NCBI RefSeq assembly: GCF_003670115.1
Contig: NZ_QQTY01000002.1
Coordinates: 992,001 to 1,056,000 of the forward strand
Source of the DNA: Natronorubrum halophilum
Lineage (GTDB): Archaea > Halobacteriota > Halobacteria > Halobacteriales > Natrialbaceae
DNA length: 64,000 bases
Reading direction: 5' to 3'
Each line of letters opens with the position of its first letter. The first letter of the stretch is position 1. Position numbers and translations under genes: made by a program. Below are positions 43,341-52,445 of the stretch, one piece after another. The notes beneath the pieces are model-generated. The model did no database searches. It saw only the letters and a list, made by a program, of their open reading frames with translations, and had not been told where the DNA came from.

Positions 43341-44045
43341 CTACCCGCCGAGGAAGTCCCGACGGACCTGTTCGTCCGCAAGCAACACGTCGCCACTGTC
43401 GACGTACCGGTTTTGTCCCTGGACGAGGACGTAGCCCCGATCACAGCGACGCAACGCCTCCTTCGCGTTCTGTTCGACCATCAAGACCGCCGTCCCGCCG
43501 CCGTTGATCTCGTCGATCCGATCGAACATGTCGTCGACCAGGTCCGGAGCGAGCCCCGCGCTCGGTTCGTCGAGCAACAACAGATCGGGCTCGAGCATCA
43601 GCGCCCGTCCCATCGCGAGCATCTGCTGTTGGCCACCCGAGAGCGTGCCGGCCTTCTGTTGCTGGCGCTCCTCGAGGATCGGGAACCGATCGAAGACGGA
43701 CTGGAGTCGCCGGTCGGGGACCTCGTCGAGGATGTACGCGCCCATCTCGAGGTTCTCCCGAACCGAGAGCGTCGAGAAGACGTTGTCATTCTGTGGCACG
43801 TAGCCCAGCCCGTGGTGGATGATCTCCTCGGGGCGCATGCCGGCGATCTCCCTCTCGGCGAACGCGACGTGGCCGCCCATGTACGTCGTCAGCCCGAACA
43901 CCGACTTCATCACGGTCGACTTCCCGGCCCCGTTCGGGCCGACGATCGTCACGTACTCGCCGTCCGCAACCTCGAGATCGACGTTCTCGAGGATCTGGAG
44001 GTCTCCGTAGCCGGCATCGAGTGAACTCACCTCGAGGAGCGCCAT
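43341..44045 (-). CDS. livF: ABC transporter ATP-binding protein LivF
   Basis: A 234-residue ATPase: Walker A VGPNGAGKST, Q-loop in GLGYVPQNDNVF, ABC signature LSGGQQQML, Walker B LLLLDEPSAGLAP, and a late H-like position replaced by QNAKEALRRCDRGYVLVQG as usual for LivF. Works as heterodimer with LivG to power LivHM. Its ATG overlaps the livG stop (TGATG), and it ends the operon livHMGF. Confidence 0.95.
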   Translation of the reverse strand: MALLEVSSLDAGYGDLQILENVDLEVADGEYVTIVGPNGAGKSTVMKSVFGLTTYMGGHVAFAEREIAGMRPEEIIHHGLGYVPQNDNVFSTLSVRENLEMGAYILDEVPDRRLQSVFDRFPILEERQQQKAGTLSGGQQQMLAMGRALMLEPDLLLLDEPSAGLAPDLVDDMFDRIDEINGGGTAVLMVEQNAKEALRRCDRGYVLVQGQNRYVDSGDVLLADEQVRRDFLGG

Positions 44046-44884
44046 CAGATCTCACCTCCGAGGTACGCTTCGATGACGCGTTCGTCCGACGTGACCTCCT
44101 CGGGCGTCCCCTGGGCCAGATTTTGGCCCTGATGCATGACGATGACGTGTTCGCAGTGTTCCATAATGATGTCCATGTCGTGTTCGACCAGCAGGAAGGT
44201 GTAGCCCTCCTCCCGGAGGTCGTGAATGCGCTCCATGAGTTTGACCTCGAGGGAGGGGTTGACGCCGGCCAGCGGCTCGTCGAGCAACACCATGTCGGGA
44301 TCTGTCATCAACGCCCGCGCCATCTCGAGTAACTTCCGCTGGCCGCCCGAGAGATTGCCTGCGTACTCGTGAGCGAGGTGGTCGATCTCGAAGAGATCGA
44401 GGGTCTCCCAGACGCGTTCGCGGAGTTCGTGTTCCTCCTCGATGATTTCGCGCCGAGCGATCGGTGCGACCGACCGCCAGAGCGTCTCCCCGCGTTGATC
44501 GAGCGGGGCGAGCATCAGGTTCTCGAGGACGGTCATCTCCTTGAGTTCGCGGGCGATCTGGAACGTTCGAACGAGGCCCCGGTGGGCGATCTGGTGCGGT
44601 TTGCGTCCGGTGATGTCCTCGCCGTTGAACTCGACGGAGCCGCCGTTTGGCCGGTGAACGCCGGCGATGCAGTTGAACGTCGTCGACTTCCCGGCACCGT
44701 TGGGACCGATCAGGCCGGTCAGCGATCCCGGCTCGACGGTGAACGAAACGCCGTCGACGGCGGTGATCCCGCCGAAGCGTTTCTCGAGATTCTCGACCCG
44801 GAGCGGCGGTGACGACTCGGACTCGGTATCCGTTCGTGCAGCCGTATTCGTAGCGGGGTTCGCTTTCGCCGATCCGTTACTCAT
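44045..44884 (-). CDS. livG: ABC transporter ATP-binding protein LivG
   Basis: A 279-residue ATPase with a Ser/Thr/Ala-rich N-terminal extension (about 30 residues) before LRVENLEKRFGGITAVDG. Walker A IGPNGAGKST, LAHEYAGNLSGGQRKLLEMARAL and LLDEPLAGVNP are intact; the C-terminal QGTPEEV..YLGGE is the LivG/BraF ending. The ATG at 44884 overlaps the livM stop by eight bases; a GTG nine bases upstream is the alternative. Confidence 0.95.
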   Translation of the reverse strand: MSNGSAKANPATNTAARTDTESESSPPLRVENLEKRFGGITAVDGVSFTVEPGSLTGLIGPNGAGKSTTFNCIAGVHRPNGGSVEFNGEDITGRKPHQIAHRGLVRTFQIARELKEMTVLENLMLAPLDQRGETLWRSVAPIARREIIEEEHELRERVWETLDLFEIDHLAHEYAGNLSGGQRKLLEMARALMTDPDMVLLDEPLAGVNPSLEVKLMERIHDLREEGYTFLLVEHDMDIIMEHCEHVIVMHQGQNLAQGTPEEVTSDERVIEAYLGGEI

Positions 44885-46187
44885 CGCGATCACCTCCGTC
44901 CGTCCGCGCCGGTCTGGCGAGATCGACGCTGGAAGCGGTTTCGACCCGGTGACCGAGGAGTCCGTCGGGGCGTCGCTGAATCACCAGAATGAGGACGACG
45001 CCCAGCAACACGAACCGAAGCGCATCGATGTTGCCGTCGACGTAGGCGAGCAGCGGGAGCGGATCGAGCGCGACCAGCGAGCCGAGTGCACCGGCGATCG
45101 TTCCCGGAGCGCTCGGCATCGAGTAGCCGACGTATCCCAGCCCCTGATCGATGATCCGTGGCACGTACGTCGGCCCCTCGTAGAGCAACATCGCGAAGAC
45201 GATGCCTCCCATCACGCTGCCCGTGTTCGAACCCGATCCGCCGATGATCAACGCGACGAAGACGTAGAACGTGACCAGCGGCATGTAATCGTCGGGACTC
45301 GTGTACCCGCGAGAGCCGTACCAGAGCATGCCCGCGAGGCCCATCAGCGCACAGCCGAGCATGAACACCTTGATCTTGAACAGCCGCGTGTTCTTTCCGA
45401 GCGAGTCGGCGACCAGTTCGTCCTCCCGAATCGCCTTGAGAACCCGCCCGAAGGGCGAGTTGCCGACGCGGTAGAGCAACCAGTAAAACAGGGCGACGAA
45501 CGCGACCAGCAAGAGCGTGTACGTCCAGTCGATAAACACCGTTCGCGGGATGTCGAACGTGTTCGCGACGTGGAACACGACGATCCCAATCGGCGTCAAC
45601 TCGCCCTCCCCCGAAAAGCCGTAGTACGGGATTTCCGCGAAATTCGAGAGGTTCTTCGGGACCCCGATACCGCTTCCGCCACCGGTCGCTACGCCGACGT
45701 TCTCCTCGAGCGCATTGCTCAGCCAACTCGACTGGACGGTGAGTCGGATGATCTCCGAGAGACCGAGCGTCACAATCGCGAGATAATCCGCCTTGAGCCT
45801 GAGTGCGGGCAGTGCGGCGAGCAAGCCGACGAGCGCTGCTGCCGCCATACCACCGATAACGCCCACCCACAGCGGGAGGCCGAAACCGGGCACGCTCGCG
45901 TCGGGCGCGGCCGTCAGGATCGCCATCGTGTACACGCCGACGGCCATGAAGCCGGCGACGCCGATGTTGAACAGCCCGGTGTACCCCCAGTGGAGGTTCA
46001 ACGCCAGGACGAGCATCGCGTAGGCGGCGGCGAGCAAGGTAAGCGACTGCAGCATGTTCAGTACGCCGCCGAGGTCGTAGCCGAGGAACACTCCGATAGC
46101 GATAAACAGGACGTAGATGGCGGCGGTCAGGCCGCCGATAAGCGCGATATCCCGTCGCCACCCGTGCGCGAACTCGAGATCGATCAT
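44877..46187 (-). CDS. livM: ABC transporter permease LivM
   Basis: A 436-residue permease with 8-10 hydrophobic segments. The LivM landmarks LNLHWGYTGLFNIGVAGFMAVGVY, LRLKADYLAIVTLGLSEIIRL and FGRVLKAIREDELVADSLGKNT (the cytoplasmic EAA-like coupling loop) are present, followed by GGSGSNTGSVMGGIV. Long loops and an acidic tail (ARPARTDGGDRDE) are typical for halophiles. ATGA overlap with livH shows coupled translation. Confidence 0.94.
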   Translation of the reverse strand: MIDLEFAHGWRRDIALIGGLTAAIYVLFIAIGVFLGYDLGGVLNMLQSLTLLAAAYAMLVLALNLHWGYTGLFNIGVAGFMAVGVYTMAILTAAPDASVPGFGLPLWVGVIGGMAAAALVGLLAALPALRLKADYLAIVTLGLSEIIRLTVQSSWLSNALEENVGVATGGGSGIGVPKNLSNFAEIPYYGFSGEGELTPIGIVVFHVANTFDIPRTVFIDWTYTLLLVAFVALFYWLLYRVGNSPFGRVLKAIREDELVADSLGKNTRLFKIKVFMLGCALMGLAGMLWYGSRGYTSPDDYMPLVTFYVFVALIIGGSGSNTGSVMGGIVFAMLLYEGPTYVPRIIDQGLGYVGYSMPSAPGTIAGALGSLVALDPLPLLAYVDGNIDALRFVLLGVVLILVIQRRPDGLLGHRVETASSVDLARPARTDGGDRDE

Positions 46188-47290
46188 GCCGTTTTCACCC
46201 CGCCGAAGAGCCCGGACGGTTTGACCACTAACACGAGAATCATCAGCACGAAGGCTGCTGCGGTGGTGAAATCGGAGGGAATCCAGATCCGCGACATCTC
46301 GCTCGTGAGTCCGATGACCAGCCCACCGCTGATCGCGCCGTAGATCGAGCCGATACCGCCGAGAATGACCGCGGCGAAGACGAACAGCAGGAGGCCCCAG
46401 CCGAGGTTGAAGTCGATCACGCCGCGCTCGAGCACGACGAGGAATCCCGCAGCCCCGGTGAGTCCAGCCCCGATGATCCACGTCCAGGTCACGACGCGTT
46501 CGGTCGGAATGCCGGTGACGAGTGCGAGGTCCTGGTTATCGGCCATCGCCCGCATCGCTTTTCCGAGTTTGGAGTATTGAAGGACCGCGTGAACGCCGAT
46601 CATCAGGCCGACGGCGACCACCATCAGCGTAAATTCGTGTGGATTGATCGATCCGTAATCCGAGAGAAACGGCAAGACGTCCCACCGCTGGACGCTTTCG
46701 GTCACGCCGCGGTTCCGGCCACCGTAGACGAACTGAATGAGGTATCGAAGCACCAGCGCGACACCGATACTCGCGATCAGCAACGCGATGCCGTTTTCGC
46801 TCCGCATCGGTTTGTAGACGAATCGGTCGATGACGAGTGCAACGAGGATCGTAAACGCGACGGCGACGAGCAACCCGACGAAGATCGAAAACGGCGTTCC
46901 AAGCACGCTTACGCCGAGTTCCGCCGGTTGAGAACCTCCACCGGCCCTGACCAGAATCCGACTCCCGAAGTCGGCGACCCCCAGCCCTGCGATGACGTAC
47001 GTTGCCGACCACCCGCCGAACGCACCGGCCGTCATCAGATCACCGTGTGAGAAGTTCGCGAAGTTCAGGATACTGTAGGTCATCGAGAGCCCCACCCCGG
47101 CGAGCCCGTAAATGAGTCCCACCAGAATCCCGCTCCAGAAGTACGAGGAAACCGTCGAAAGCGCGAGGTCACCGCGCAACAGGCTGTACCCCAGGTTTCC
47201 AAGTAGTACGATTGCCACGAACCCGAGTAATACTAAAATCCGATTACCCGAGAACATCTGTCCCCACCTTTGAACACTATTCTCGCTCAT
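46184..47290 (-). CDS. livH: ABC transporter permease LivH
   Basis: A 368-residue permease: LVGLIYGLAGVGLSMTYSILNFANFSHGDLMTAGAF is the LivH signature; LGKAMRAMADNQDLALVTGIPTERVVTWTWIIGAGL is the cytoplasmic coupling region, and GGIGSIYGAISGGLVIGL follows. It starts the operon at MSENSVQRW, with a TATA box at 47318-47326. Substrate of the whole importer (branched-chain amino acids, amides or urea) cannot be told from sequence. Confidence 0.94.
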   Translation of the reverse strand: MSENSVQRWGQMFSGNRILVLLGFVAIVLLGNLGYSLLRGDLALSTVSSYFWSGILVGLIYGLAGVGLSMTYSILNFANFSHGDLMTAGAFGGWSATYVIAGLGVADFGSRILVRAGGGSQPAELGVSVLGTPFSIFVGLLVAVAFTILVALVIDRFVYKPMRSENGIALLIASIGVALVLRYLIQFVYGGRNRGVTESVQRWDVLPFLSDYGSINPHEFTLMVVAVGLMIGVHAVLQYSKLGKAMRAMADNQDLALVTGIPTERVVTWTWIIGAGLTGAAGFLVVLERGVIDFNLGWGLLLFVFAAVILGGIGSIYGAISGGLVIGLTSEMSRIWIPSDFTTAAAFVLMILVLVVKPSGLFGGVKTA

Positions 47291-47317
47291 ACAGATAAGC
47301 GCTGATTGCGGTTCAGT

Positions 47318-47326
47318 GTATAAAAA
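47318..47326 (-). promoter_or_regulatory. TATA box of livHMGF operon
   Basis: TTTTTATAC on the minus strand, 28-36 bases upstream of the ATG at 47290. Confidence 0.5.
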
Positions 47327-47682
47327 TCGTGTGTATAGTCGACACTGTGAACGGGTAGTGTGACAGAATCGAAATAGGTCGGCGTACTGTACGGACTCAT
47401 CGACGAGATCGAGTGCAGGAATGAATATCGTCCAACACCGCCTCTGCAGGCGATTATGGCCCGCCGATCGGCTCATCTTTCAGACGTGCATCGTGACAGT
47501 TCCAGTAAGGAAACGGTGAAATAAAAATACGAACGTATTGTCGTTATCGGATACATTTATCATATATTATGTTTTCGGGCGTGTGAAAACACCAGCCATC
47601 GATCGGGTATCGGAGTTGAACGGGCCGGTCGAGCAACGGTGAGATGTGACAGAGTTCGCAGAGTACTGGTAATATCTAGTAA

Positions 47683-47690
47683 GATATTTA
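47683..47690 (+). promoter_or_regulatory. TATA box of the NSS transporter gene
   Basis: gatattta, 25-32 bases upstream of the ATG at 47715. Confidence 0.5.
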
Positions 47691-47714
47691 GAAGGGGATT
47701 GGTTTGTCTGCGCT

Positions 47715-49085
47715 ATGGTACAACGCGAAACCTGGGCGACGAGAACCGGATTTATCCTCGCCGCAGTCGGTAGCGCGGTCGGATTAGGGAACATCTGGCG
47801 GTTTCCGTTCGTAACGGGAGAAGGTGGTGGCGCAGCGTTTCTGCTCGTCTATTTGCTGTTCGTGGCGCTGGTCGGGTTCCCGGCGATTTTGGTCGAGTTC
47901 GTCGTCGGTCGCAAGACGGAACGGAACCCGGTCGGCGCGCTGATCGAGTTAGGCGGTGACGCCTGGAAGTACATCGGTGGCGTCTTCATCGTCACCGGGT
48001 TCGTCATCCTCTCGTACTACAGCGTCGTCGCCGGTTGGTTCATCCGATACTTCCTCGAGGGATTCCGGGGAAGCTACTCGAGCCACCTCGCCGACTACGG
48101 CGGGGAGGCGGGCGCGATGTTCGGCGACCTGTCGACCGGACTGGACGCGTTTTTCTTCCATACGATCTTCATGGCGCTGACGATCGGGATCGTCGCGCTC
48201 GGAATCCGGCGGGGGATCGAACTGGCGGTGAAGGTGATGGTGCCGGCGATCATCGTCTTGCTCGTCGGAATGGCCATCTGGGCGTTCACGCTCCCCGAGG
48301 CCAGCGCGGGATACGAGTACTACCTGTCCCCCGATTTCGGCATCATGGCCGACAACTGGGCGGAACTGCTTCCCGCAGCCGCTGGACAGGCCTTCTTTAC
48401 ACTCTCGCTCGGGATGGGTGTAATGATCACGTACGCTTCCTATCTCGGTGAGGATCGCAATCTGGCCAAAGACGGCCTCACCATCATCGGCTTCGACACC
48501 GGGATCGCGTTCCTGACCGGTCTGGTCGTCTTCCCCATCTTCTTCTCAGCGGGCGTCGAGCCGGGCGAGGGCGGTGCCGGTGCGGTCTTCATCTCGATGA
48601 CCCAGGCCTTTACGACCGTCACCGGCGGTCGTGTGCTCGGCCTCCTCTTTTTCGGGACCGTCGCCATCGCGGCGCTCTCGAGTGCGATTTCGCTACTCGA
48701 GGTCGTGACGGCCTACGTCATCGACGAGAAGGGTATCGAGCGGTGGAAGGCGGCGCTCGGCATGGGCGGCGTCATCTACTTACTCGGCGTGCCGGTCACC
48801 TACGACCTGATCTTCCTCGACCTGCTGGACGGCTTCGCCGACGGAATCCTCCTCGTGTTCGGCGCGCTCATGTTGGTGATCCTCGTCGGCTGGATCGTAC
48901 CACAGGCCGCCGTCAGGGAACTCGAGAAAGGCATCGGTGACCTCGGCAGCCGCGGCACGGTGTGGGTCTGGATGATTCGACTGCCGATCCTCCTCGTCCT
49001 CGTCGTCACACTGTACCTCGGCATCGTCGACTACGTCGACTTCCTCACCGGTTCGTTCACCGACTGGATCGGAGAGAACGCGTAA
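47715..49085 (+). CDS. Sodium-dependent transporter, NSS (SNF) family
   Basis: A 456-residue protein with about 11-12 transmembrane segments. The N-terminal signature WATRTGFILAAVGSAVGLGNIWRFPFVTGEGGGAAF is the unwound helix 1 and Na+ site of the neurotransmitter:sodium symporter fold; LSYYSVVAGW, FTLSLGMGVMITYASYL (helix 6) and ALSSAISLLEVVTAYVIDE (helix 8) are further hallmarks. Imports an amino acid or osmolyte with Na+. Starts within reach of a TATA box. Confidence 0.95.
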   Translation: MVQRETWATRTGFILAAVGSAVGLGNIWRFPFVTGEGGGAAFLLVYLLFVALVGFPAILVEFVVGRKTERNPVGALIELGGDAWKYIGGVFIVTGFVILSYYSVVAGWFIRYFLEGFRGSYSSHLADYGGEAGAMFGDLSTGLDAFFFHTIFMALTIGIVALGIRRGIELAVKVMVPAIIVLLVGMAIWAFTLPEASAGYEYYLSPDFGIMADNWAELLPAAAGQAFFTLSLGMGVMITYASYLGEDRNLAKDGLTIIGFDTGIAFLTGLVVFPIFFSAGVEPGEGGAGAVFISMTQAFTTVTGGRVLGLLFFGTVAIAALSSAISLLEVVTAYVIDEKGIERWKAALGMGGVIYLLGVPVTYDLIFLDLLDGFADGILLVFGALMLVILVGWIVPQAAVRELEKGIGDLGSRGTVWVWMIRLPILLVLVVTLYLGIVDYVDFLTGSFTDWIGENA

Positions 49086-49118
49086 TCGAACGCACGCGGT
49101 CGAGTTACGTTTTTGCCG

Positions 49119-49841
49119 TCAGGCCTCACCGTACACCGGCACCGCAGCACCGCTCGTCACCGCCGCGCCGTCGCTGCAGAGGAAGGTCATCACGTCCGCG
49201 ATTTCGGCGGGGTCGACCCACGAACCGTGATCCGCGTCGGGCATCATCTCGCGATTCATCGGCGTATCGATCACGCTCGGCATCACGCAGTTCGCGCGGA
49301 CGGCTCCCCGATTCTCCTCGGCGAGCGTCTCGGTCAACAGCCGAACGCCGGCCTTCGTGATTCGGTAGGGGCCGTCGCCCTCGCCGCCCTCGAGCGACGA
49401 GCGCGCGCTCACGCTGACGATCGAGCCGCCGGACTCCCGAAGGTGGGGGAGCGCGTGTTTCGACGCCAAAAACGCCGTCTTCAGATTGATATCGACGAGC
49501 ATCTCGAACTCCGCGAGGTCGGTCTCCTCGATGGGATCACCGCCGCGCCACGTGCCGGCGATATTACACAGGTGATCGATCCGTCCGTGATCGTCGACGA
49601 TCGCCGAAACGAGACGCACGACATCGTCCTCATCGGTCAGATCGGCCTCGTAGAAGTGCGTGTCCGCGTCGGGCTCGAGCGAACTGTCCTCGTCGTCGGG
49701 GGCGACGACGTCGACGGCACAGACGGTCGCGCCGGCCGCCCGGAACCGGTCGACAGTCGCGCTTCCGAGCGCGCCGCTCGCGCCCGTGACTACGGCGACG
49801 GTTCCATCGAAATCGACGGTGAAATCGGTCGTCGGTGGCAT
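49119..49841 (-). CDS. Short-chain dehydrogenase/reductase (SDR)
   Basis: A 240-residue classical SDR. Cofactor loop TGASGALG, LCNIAG, catalytic Ser in IVSVSARSSLEGG and the YRITK active-site Tyr/Lys, then RANCVMPSVIDTPM. Cofactor choice and substrate are unknown. A GTG upstream of the ATG at 49841 is an alternative start. It converges with the NSS gene 33 bases away. Confidence 0.92.
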   Translation of the reverse strand: MPPTTDFTVDFDGTVAVVTGASGALGSATVDRFRAAGATVCAVDVVAPDDEDSSLEPDADTHFYEADLTDEDDVVRLVSAIVDDHGRIDHLCNIAGTWRGGDPIEETDLAEFEMLVDINLKTAFLASKHALPHLRESGGSIVSVSARSSLEGGEGDGPYRITKAGVRLLTETLAEENRGAVRANCVMPSVIDTPMNREMMPDADHGSWVDPAEIADVMTFLCSDGAAVTSGAAVPVYGEA

Positions 49842-49929
49842 ACCGGTCACTCCGACGGCCTTCCAGATTAATTGCGGGGTGGCAGTGTACTACCGAACTG
49901 CACCGGTCGAACGAGGACGTCGATACCGT

Positions 49930-50379
49930 TTACGAGGGCATCGGCGGCAGTGCAGCGCGCTGGAACCAGAAATCCGCGACGGTTTCGACCATCGCGGCGT
50001 ACTCGTCGGGGTCGGTCGGTTTGGTAAGATAGGCGTTCGCCGCGAGTTCGTAGCTCTCGAGGACGTCCTCGATGGCGTTCGAACTGGTCAACACGAGAAT
50101 GGGAACTCGCGAGAGGTCCGGGTCGTCCTGAACCGTCTCGAGGAATTCGAGGCCGCCCATTCGCGGGAGATTCAGATCGAGGAGGACGAGGTCCGGAACG
50201 GGCTCGGAGTCGCTGTCGTAGCGACTCGAGAGGAAGTCGAACGCCTCGTCGCCGTCGATAGCGACGTGGATGGTCGTCTCGGTCGAAAGCTGCTTGAAGG
50301 CTTCCTGCGTGAGCCTGACGTCACCAGGATTGTCTTCGACGAGCAGTATTTCGATCGGGTCCTCGATCCGGTTGCTCAT
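49930..50379 (-). CDS. Single-domain response regulator
   Basis: A 149-residue receiver-only protein. The acidic pair is in IEILLVEDNPGD, the phospho-acceptor Asp68 in VLLDLNLPRMGG, Thr in LVLTSSNA and Lys in YLTKPTDPDEY; a Rcp1-like C-terminus follows. No output domain, so it acts by protein contact or as a phosphate relay. No histidine kinase is in the window. The second in-frame ATG is used as start. Confidence 0.93.
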   Translation of the reverse strand: MSNRIEDPIEILLVEDNPGDVRLTQEAFKQLSTETTIHVAIDGDEAFDFLSSRYDSDSEPVPDLVLLDLNLPRMGGLEFLETVQDDPDLSRVPILVLTSSNAIEDVLESYELAANAYLTKPTDPDEYAAMVETVADFWFQRAALPPMPS

Positions 50380-50637
50380 GAAAGGGTCACCACGCAAAGC
50401 CGCGAGATCGTCCTTGTGTCGAGTACATGAGAGAGAGTAATCACTCCCCTCTATATGCGGTACCGATTTAACGGTACTTACTAAAGGCTTTGGAACTCGC
50501 TCTCTGTTGTATCCAAAAACCCGAAGAGGGCGACGGGGTCGTACGCTCCCGATCGAATTCGATATCGCTTCCAGAACCGCAGCCGATCACCGGACTCGCG
50601 GCTGATCGCAGCGGGGCACTAAAGCCCCCCGCCGTCC

Positions 50638-51309
50638 ATGTTCCACCGAATGCGCCTGATCGCCCACCGCGGATTTGCCGCGACGGCTCCCGAAAACACG
50701 ATCGCAGCGATCCAGTCCGCAGCCGAGTACGCAGACGTAGTCGAGTTCGACGTTCGGCGCTGTGGCTCGGGCGAACTCGTCGTTATCCACGACGAGACGA
50801 TCGACCGCGTCACCGGCGGTATCGGGACGGTCGCCGATAGCACGCTCGAGGAACTCAAGACGCACACGATCCTGGAATCCGGAGAACGAGTACCCACGCT
50901 CGAGGAGATGCTCGAGGCCCTGCCGTCGACGGTCGAAGTCAACCTCGAGATGAAAGACCTCGGCATCGCTTCGGACGTCCTCGATGCGATCGAGGGCGTC
51001 GAGAACCGTATCGTGACGACCTCCTTTCTGCTGCCCGAACTGCGGACAATCCGTGAGATCGACCCCAGCCAGCCGACGGGGCTACTGGTCAGCCGTCACC
51101 TCGAGACGCCGATCACGACCGCCGTCGAACTCGACTGCGACGTCATCGGCGCGAACTACTGGCGCTGTCTGACGACGAGACTCGTTTCGCGCGCGAAGTC
51201 GGTCGATCTCGAGATTCACGTCTGGTCGCTCGAGCGACGGCTCACGGCGAAATTGCTCGAGTGCCGGGGGGTCGACTGCATCTCGGCGGATCGACCCATT
51301 CGGCTCTGA
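50638..51309 (+). CDS. Glycerophosphodiester phosphodiesterase
   Basis: A 223-residue GDPD TIM-barrel enzyme: LIAHRGFAATAPENTIAAI, VVEFDVRRCGSGELVVIHDETIDRVT carry the metal-binding Glu and Asp and the catalytic His pair; VDCISADRP ends the barrel. It hydrolyses glycerophosphodiesters to glycerol 3-phosphate and an alcohol. No signal peptide, so it is cytoplasmic. ATG at 50638 or 50650. Confidence 0.92.
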   Translation: MFHRMRLIAHRGFAATAPENTIAAIQSAAEYADVVEFDVRRCGSGELVVIHDETIDRVTGGIGTVADSTLEELKTHTILESGERVPTLEEMLEALPSTVEVNLEMKDLGIASDVLDAIEGVENRIVTTSFLLPELRTIREIDPSQPTGLLVSRHLETPITTAVELDCDVIGANYWRCLTTRLVSRAKSVDLEIHVWSLERRLTAKLLECRGVDCISADRPIRL

Positions 51310-51346
51310 TCTCGCGGAACCGGCCGTTTCGGACTCCCGACGCTCG

Positions 51347-52369
51347 TCACGACGAGAGCTGTCCCAGTGCCCAGCCGGCGCGATCGCGGACCCTCGGCTC
51401 CGGGTCTGCTCGCGCCAGCGTCGTCAGTCGGTCCGCGGCCGCCTCGACGCGTCCGTGTCCGAGCGCGACGCAGGCGTTCGCTCGAACGCGCTCGTGGTCG
51501 TCCTCGAGGAGTTCGAGCAGCGGCTCACGTGCGGGGTCGACAGCCGCCGTCGCCTCCGTCGCGACTCGAGCGATGGCGACCGCAGCGTTCGCACGCGTCT
51601 CCGGGTCGTCGTGCTCGAGTGCGGCGGTAAGGTCGGCCGAAGCCGGTTCGACTGCGAGCGGACTGTGGCGGGCCACGTCGGCGAGACAGCCGATGGCGTT
51701 GTTCCGCAGCGACGCCTCGTCGTGGTCGACGAGCGCCATCGCGTCCTCGACGAACTCGAGCGTCGGTAGCGATGCCTCCGAGCGCGCGACCCGGCCCAGC
51801 GCCGAGAGGGTCGGAACGCCGTTTGACTCCGGATCCGCTGCTAACGCGTCGGTAAGCACCGGTACGGCCGGTTCGATCGCGGCGGGCCGTTCCATCGACA
51901 ACGCGCGGAACAGGCACAGCCCATGGTGGTCGTACCCCGAACGGCGATCGATCACGTCGGCGATCGTCGCGGCGTGATCGGCGACGGCAGCCGATCGTTC
52001 CGCCGTGACGGTCGACAGGCAGCGAAGGAGTTCGTGCGTCGCCGGCCGTGACGCGTGCTCGTCGATAACCGAGACGAGCACGGCGACCGACGGCGCGACA
52101 TCCGCGGGCGACTCGTCCGCGAGTTCGGCCAGACAGTAGGCGACCGACTCGTGGCACTCGAGTTCGGGCGTCTCGAGCAGGGCGCGGAGTTTCGGGACGG
52201 TCGGAATACACGCTCTGGGGTGCTCCGTCAGGGCGTCGCGGATCGTCTCCACGGCCGCCCGCTGTTCGGTCGGTTCGCGTCTGTCGAGTTGTGCGAGGAC
52301 TGCCGGCAGATCGAACGAGTCGCTGTCGACCCGTTGCCGTTCGATCGCTTCGCCCCCTTCCCGATCCAT
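51347..52369 (-). CDS. HEAT-repeat protein, function unknown
   Basis: A 340-residue protein of repeated helix pairs with periodic motifs such as VAYCLAELADESPADV, AIGCLADVARHSPLAVEP, ANAAVAIARVATEA and NACVALGHGRVEAAADRL, about 7-8 HEAT or PBS-lyase-like repeats in a curved solenoid. Probably a scaffold for protein contacts; no partner is indicated. The start at 52369 (MDREGGEA) gives an acidic N-terminus; it is 76 bases from the SpoVR gene, on the same strand. Confidence 0.85.
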   Translation of the reverse strand: MDREGGEAIERQRVDSDSFDLPAVLAQLDRREPTEQRAAVETIRDALTEHPRACIPTVPKLRALLETPELECHESVAYCLAELADESPADVAPSVAVLVSVIDEHASRPATHELLRCLSTVTAERSAAVADHAATIADVIDRRSGYDHHGLCLFRALSMERPAAIEPAVPVLTDALAADPESNGVPTLSALGRVARSEASLPTLEFVEDAMALVDHDEASLRNNAIGCLADVARHSPLAVEPASADLTAALEHDDPETRANAAVAIARVATEATAAVDPAREPLLELLEDDHERVRANACVALGHGRVEAAADRLTTLARADPEPRVRDRAGWALGQLSS

Positions 52370-52445
52370 AACGTCTCGAGCATGTGCGATCGGCGCCAAA
52401 AGCCTTCCGAGTGTGTGATACGATCCGTCTCGAACAAAAGAACTA

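Larger units (their letters stand above)
47291..47714. other. Divergent promoter region between livH and the NSS transporter
   Basis: 424 bases without a gene; AT-rich blocks 47310-47330 and 47520-47575. It contains TATA boxes for both neighbours, an imperfect inverted repeat flanking the livH TATA box (47311-47352) and a palindrome AATACG-AA-CGTATT (47526-47539). Confidence 0.5.
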
